64,000 nt of DNA, from the NCBI GenBank assembly GCA_963921795.1, contig OY997659.1:27444085-27508084 (forward strand), read 5' to 3'. The DNA comes from Nannobrachium achirus (Eukaryota; Chordata; Actinopteri; Myctophiformes; Myctophidae). The position numbers were made by a program, and so were the translations under genes. The stretch's first letter is position 1. Each line of letters begins with the position of its first letter. Below the pieces are notes generated by a model. It searched no databases and was not told the DNA's origin. It was given only the letters and a program-made list of their open reading frames with translations. Positions 59,211-64,000 of this stretch are shown here, piece after piece.

Positions 59211-60060
59211 AAAAAAAATTGTCAGTTTTTTACACAGGTTTCTACGGTTTCTTGGGCTGATATGGCAGCCTGGAATGAGTTATCAAGTGCAGCTAAACTT
59301 AGCATGTTAGTAAACGTGCCACAATTAACAATAATGCATTGCACCTGTGCAGGTGACCTGCGGAACCTGGGAATATACAATTTTGTCAAGATGGGGAGAA
59401 TACAAGTGTGGAGAATATAATTATAAAACCTTGTTAAAGTGACCATTTAGTAACATTTTGCATTTGTAGTTATTTTACTGTAATTTAACAACATAATAAC
59501 CAGCACAGTTAGACAAAGAGACATTGATGGATTTATATTTAAAATTAACTTTTATTTCCCCCCCTGGACCCAGGGTATGGCAGCTGCATACCCCTGCCAT
59601 ACCCAATTGACGCCCCTGCTGCACTCCACCGTGTTCCTGAGTCTGGGGACAGGCATAAAAGACACAAACAAGCACACAGTGTGGTGGAAGGCTAGAGCGA
59701 GGCTTCATTTCACGTTAGCTGTCCACCCACCTCCTCACTGGCAGGAAGAGATGTCTCCTACGCCTTGTGATATGGGACTGAGATGTAGAAATCACACTCA
59801 GTGTCCTGGCAGCTTCAAGAAGCTCTCTGGAGACATCTGCTTGGAAGTAGGGAAAAGATGAACATTCAAACAGGGGTGTGAATCAGAGCAGGAAAACCTC
59901 AGCATGCAGGGAAGAGAAAGTGGAGAGAAACTAGTGATGTTGTGGATTAGGATAATAGATTAATTAATGTAATTTGAGCAATGATCTGGCATGGTAATGA
60001 CCTGTAATTATATTTTCTATCAATTGTAGAACCAGGCATTAGTGTGGTATGTGGCCGATG

Positions 60061-60346
60061 TGGCCTCCATATATGGGCATTCCCATATGAAGTCCTGTTA
60101 GATATGGGCTTAATGATATCATCAGGGACCTCCATATTTGGGCATAAAAGGGATTCTGTTAGTGTGACATCACAGTGAAGCCAGAGAGTGATGTCAGAAC
60201 GACAAACCCATACTGTTAAGAGTGGTTCCCCTGACATCACAGTGACGTCAGAGCATGCTGTCAGAGCGACAAACCCATAGTGCCAGTGTCAGGCGTGACA
60301 GACAGAGATACATACATACATACGGACAAGCTATGACTGTTCACAT
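60061..60346. repeat. direct duplication D1, copy A
   Basis: Starts TGGCCTCCATATATGGGCAT and ends near CGGACAAGCTATGACTGTTC. The counterpart is 60646-60922. Contains TGACGTCA at 60243-60250. Confidence 0.85.
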
Positions 60347-60645
60347 ACTAGTAAGACGCCTCAGGGCGACATGGGACCTAGGTCGCCATGTCTTGGCCAT
60401 CTGGCCAGTGATGTACAGTATATTGGACCAATACCCATATATGGAGACCCCTGGTACCCATATATGGAGATCCATGTACTGTATATGGATATATGTTGTG
60501 AGAGCCCAAACATGCTTACTCAGTTATTCGTTATGTGAAAGTCCTATGCTGTCTATGACATCTGACATCATACATAGAATCCCTTTTATGCCCATACATG
60601 GAGATCCCTGTCTGTAGAACCAGCCACACAGATATGGGCTGTCTT

Positions 60646-60922
60646 GGCCTCCATATATGGGCATTCCCATATGAAGTCCTGTTAGATATGGGCTTAATAT
60701 TGATGACATCAGGGATCTCCATGTATGGGCATAAAAGGGATTCTGTTAGTGTGGTTCCCCTGACATCACAGTGAATTCAGAGTGTGATGTCAGAGCGGCA
60801 AACCCATTCTGTTAGAGTGGTTCCCCTGACATCACAGTGACGTCACAGTGATGTGTCAGGGGAACCACAGTGTCAGGCGTTATAGACAGAGATACGGACA
60901 AGCTGTGACGGTTCACATACCG
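60646..60922. repeat. direct duplication D1, copy B
   Basis: Same order of words as copy A at an offset of about 585 bp, with small indels. Contains TGACGTCA at 60838-60845. An inverted ATGCCCATACATGGAGATC scrap lies between the copies near 60589. Confidence 0.85.
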
Positions 60923-61083
60923 TTCACATACATGTGTTTGCATCTGACTCCTATACAGTAGGTACTGGTGATGGTCCTTGCCCACTTGCCCAGCCTGAGT
61001 GCTCTCTTTTTCTCCCCTCACATCGCCATTGTTGAAAGGTGTGAGACATCACAGGGGGACGGCAGTGGAGGATAGTGTGTAGG

Positions 61084-61086
<3 letters not shown>

Positions 61087-61132
<46 letters not shown>
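61087..61132. repeat. (GT)n and poly-G tract
   Basis: About 30 bases of GT followed by about 16 G. Confidence 0.95.
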
Positions 61133-61589
61133 TCTGCACGACTGAGATCCACCTGAGGCTTTGTGCGTCCAGTGCCAACATGCTTCACACATCTAAGCTG
61201 CCTGGCTGAGAGTGAACAACATTTGCTGGGTTTGACTCCATGAGTGGATGTACTGTACTGTAATGGTTAATTCCCAAATTGAAGCAGTCTGACCACAAAA
61301 TAATGTCTCGACTTGTTCAAACAACTCACAATAGTGTCATTATGACAATTACAGTGTCAGCCTACTATCACCGTAAGAATATAAGGACTTGAGGACTGTG
61401 TTTTTTTATGTGGCCACACCCGTGGCAGACCAAATAAACCAAAAATACACAGGGAAGACATATTTGCATATTATAAGCACACCCAGGGGTCTATTAAACT
61501 AGAGTAATGTCCATAGAAATCCATAGACACATACAAAACAGAAAAAGTACAAAACTATGGCACCACCTGTTTAAGAATATCAAGAATAT

Positions 61590-61880
61590 GAATCATACCA
61601 CTCCAGTTCTTAGATCTTTACACTGGCTCCCTGTCTGACAACAGAATTGATTTCAAAGTATTACTGTTGGTTTATAAAACATGGCATCGTTTCGGGTCAA
61701 AATATATTTCCCTTATGAACCCACCCAGAACCCTCAGGTCATCTGGGACAGGACTGCTTCTGTCAAAACTAAACGTGGAGAATCATCAATCCATTTTTAT
61801 GCACCAGATCTCTGGAAAACTACTGCAGAAAACTGCAGAAATTCAGAAAGGTTGTGAGACTTTGCTGCAAGCACTTTAAG
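61590..61880 (+). pseudogene. degraded LINE ORF2 C-terminal fragment
   Basis: Reads VLRSLHWLPV, then YEPTQNP..SSGTGLLLSK-like and HFYAPDLWKT across frames. HxxPVLxxLHWLPVxxRIxFK and FxAPxLWNxLP are typical of the last part of ORF2 in L2/CR1- and Rex-type fish LINEs. Several stops and frame changes. Confidence 0.65.
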
Positions 61881-62840
61881 AAGAAATGCACCTGATTGTG
61901 GTAATTGAAGCAGTTAATTATCTTTTGATTGTTTTTTTTTGTGTGTGCCTTTTTTTGTTTTGTTATTCAATTAAATGTGCTGTCCCAGCTTGCACTGGGC
62001 CCCCCTTCACATGCCCAACTCCTAACAGATCTCCACTTTGCCTTGGGACAAGCTTCTTTACTTCAATGCCTATACTTTTGCCTCATACAACATGCATACA
62101 GTACATTGTCATACAACGTCGCCTGCTGAAAATAACAAAGTGCATCATGTTACATTTTCCAGCTAATTGTGGTGAGCAACACTGGTCGTATAACTACGTT
62201 TAAATTAGGCTATAGCACTCAGTTCACATGGCCTGCAGTTGCTGCTGTGTGCCAATAGTAGCTACCCCAGCAACTGAGATGGAGACTAGAGGGGTGTCTA
62301 GGGAAGGTGGGGTGTAGGGCGGCCGCACGGCGTGACTAATGTAGCTCTTGCCTTCATGTTGACAACTGACATACTGATGTGGTGGACCTCAGCTGGGACA
62401 AACAAACAATGCACAATATGTGTCACAGCTGCAGCGACTGTGCTCCAGTCTACAGCCCCTGTGGCCTACAGTGCAGAGAACAGGTATAACCATGAGTCAG
62501 CTGCTATTTAATTCATACACCTACGCGCCGGAGCTCAGGAGGTTCTTTTTCCCCCTCTGTTCTCTCCACGGAGGATGCAAACTCTCATTGTGCTGCTTTG
62601 CATTCTCTGAAAGTCATTCTTGTGATGACTCTGTGGTATAAAGGACATGTGGGAGGGAGGAACCCAGAGTGCACGGTGACCTTTTCAAACTTGCCAGGGA
62701 GCAGTGGACAATATTGTCACACACCAGTTCAAGACAAGTCCAAAGCCACATGCAGGAGCGTCACAAGGGGTAGGAAAGTGGAACTGAGTTACTAGGGCCC
62801 AAGGTGGTGGAGGGGCCTTAATCATTTTATACTTAGCTAT
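61881..62840. other. sequence without recognised features
   Basis: No exon, element or tandem repeat recognised. Confidence 0.4.
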
Positions 62841-62920
62841 TGAAAAATAGCAGATATACAAGCTCACAGCGCGGCACCGAGTGCCGCACTGCGATCTTGT
62901 AGATCTGCTATTTTTGAAAA
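62841..62920. repeat. palindromic repeat family P1, copy with GC-rich centre
   Basis: TTGAAAAATAGCAGATATAC at left and TAGATCTGCTATTTTTGAAA at right; the centre GCGGCAC / GTGCCGC extends the stem. Confidence 0.92.
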
Positions 62921-63147
62921 GTCGTGAAAATGTGTGAAAATCTTTGAATATATGTATTTTTTAAGCGAACATTTGTAACTCAAATTTTGCTTCTGGGGGG
63001 GTCCCTGGAACTCAATATTTTGAGATGGGGTTCCGTGGCTAAATACATACTATTTTGGGGGTCCTTCACATGAAAAGGTTTGAGCTCCACTGACATAGAA
63101 AATATAGGTTTTTCAAAAAACTTGAAATATTCAAAGATTTTCATGAT

Positions 63148-63180
63148 TTTTCAAAAATAGCAGATCTACAAGCTCGCAAC
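63148..63180. repeat. palindromic repeat family P1, half copy
   Basis: Left arm only: TCAAAAATAGCAGATCTACA then AGCTCGCAAC. Confidence 0.6.
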
Positions 63181-64000
63181 AATAGTTAAAGCACAGGGGC
63201 CCCGCAGTGAATCCTTGTGCCCAGGGCCCAGAATTTGGTGCGACACCCTGGCCGCATGACAAACGCTGGGATGTGTTCTGCAGTGTCTGACAATCCATTC
63301 TCACTAGACCTTTGCATATTATCCGATCCTATTGCATCGCATTGCCTAAATAATCCTCCCATAAACATGAATGATGCTGTTGCATAGCGAGCAATGCCAG
63401 AGGTTCCTTGTCTCCTAATGAACCCCGCTGAGACCTCAACCACAAGAATCTTTAACCCATCTTTAAGCACCTTGACAAGCCTTGACAGCACAAACAGGCT
63501 GTGTTGGGGGAACGTGGTCCCTGTGCACATACATTCTCAGACAGACTGAAGAAGCCTGGTTTATACTTGATACAGATTTAACCAGCCGACAATGCATTGT
63601 GCGCTTGTGGATGGGCTAGTATCAGCAATAGGCTTAAGGAGGTGCAGCAGGCAGCATGGTGTGTGAAGGTGGATGCTGACAGGTGCCCCAGAGGAGATGC
63701 ACACAGACACCTCTTTGGATCTATTAGCCAGTGATTCCCCAGATGTGGCACTTGCACTCCGTCCATCAGTGATTTAACACCATTGCTAAAATTAGCCTGG
63801 GTGTAGGCGAACCAAGACAGGAACCTTTCTGGCATTTTCATCTTCTCAAGTCATTTTAGGTTCCTCGTCCTCCCTGGGTAAAGTGATCGTTTTAAAGTCA
63901 AAATGAAAAGAGCAGCTGCTACTGTACATTGGTGGCAGTTAAGTGCATGGAGATCCAAATAAAGAAATGTTACCTTTTTATATCACAAAAAATTAAAATA
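63181..64000. other. sequence without recognised features
   Basis: No exon or element recognised. A degenerate P1-like GCATTGTGCGCTTGTGGATG sits near 63590. Confidence 0.4.

Overview
The window is vertebrate genomic DNA, almost certainly from a teleost fish. Very long CA/GT tracts, hAT-like and TA-target miniature elements, tRNA-derived SINE remnants and an L1-clade LINE with a fish-type ORF1 all point that way. There is no prokaryotic gene organisation, and most open frames are noise, many of them translated dinucleotide repeats.

The only host gene I can identify lies on the minus strand. It is the 5' half of farp1 (FERM, ARH/RhoGEF and pleckstrin domain protein 1), rebuilt here exon by exon from splice sites, reading phase and similarity to the FARP family. 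The start-codon exon is at 51735-51934. It is followed by a 35.6 kb intron, then compact FERM exons between 16128 and 8473, a large serine-rich exon (6649-7935), three linker exons (two of them micro-exons) and the first exon of the DH (RhoGEF) domain at 1027-1116. The rest of the DH and both PH domains lie beyond the left edge. The start-codon exon has a 3' splice site before its ATG, so the promoter and first non-coding exon lie further right, in or beyond 52-64 kb.

The large exon has two possible fates. A strong internal 5' splice site would make it a 63-nt in-phase cassette. Read to its own stop, it would give a predicted 817-residue FERM-only protein without the GEF module. Part of this exon is also present as an inverted copy at 12139-12324, so a pre-mRNA could fold with exons 10207-8473 in the loop.

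The big intron (16129-51734) is a repeat field: foldback elements, hAT-like elements nested in one another, microsatellites, LINE fragments and a long L1 LINE (about 34950-43505). The L1 has an intact ORF1, a 2.3 kb spacer with a 536-bp tandem duplication, and a disrupted ORF2 that itself received a probable solo LTR. A 200-base assembly gap follows at 43506-43705. The region from 52 to 64 kb, upstream of the start exon, holds only repeats and unannotated DNA.

The most unusual pattern is a family of short palindromes with a core like AGATCTACAAGCTCACAAC, seen whole or as half-copies about sixteen times. Also notable are two foldback structures built from reiterated short words (CCAGTTGTCCTAC and TTCGAC), one with a perfect 8-bp target duplication.
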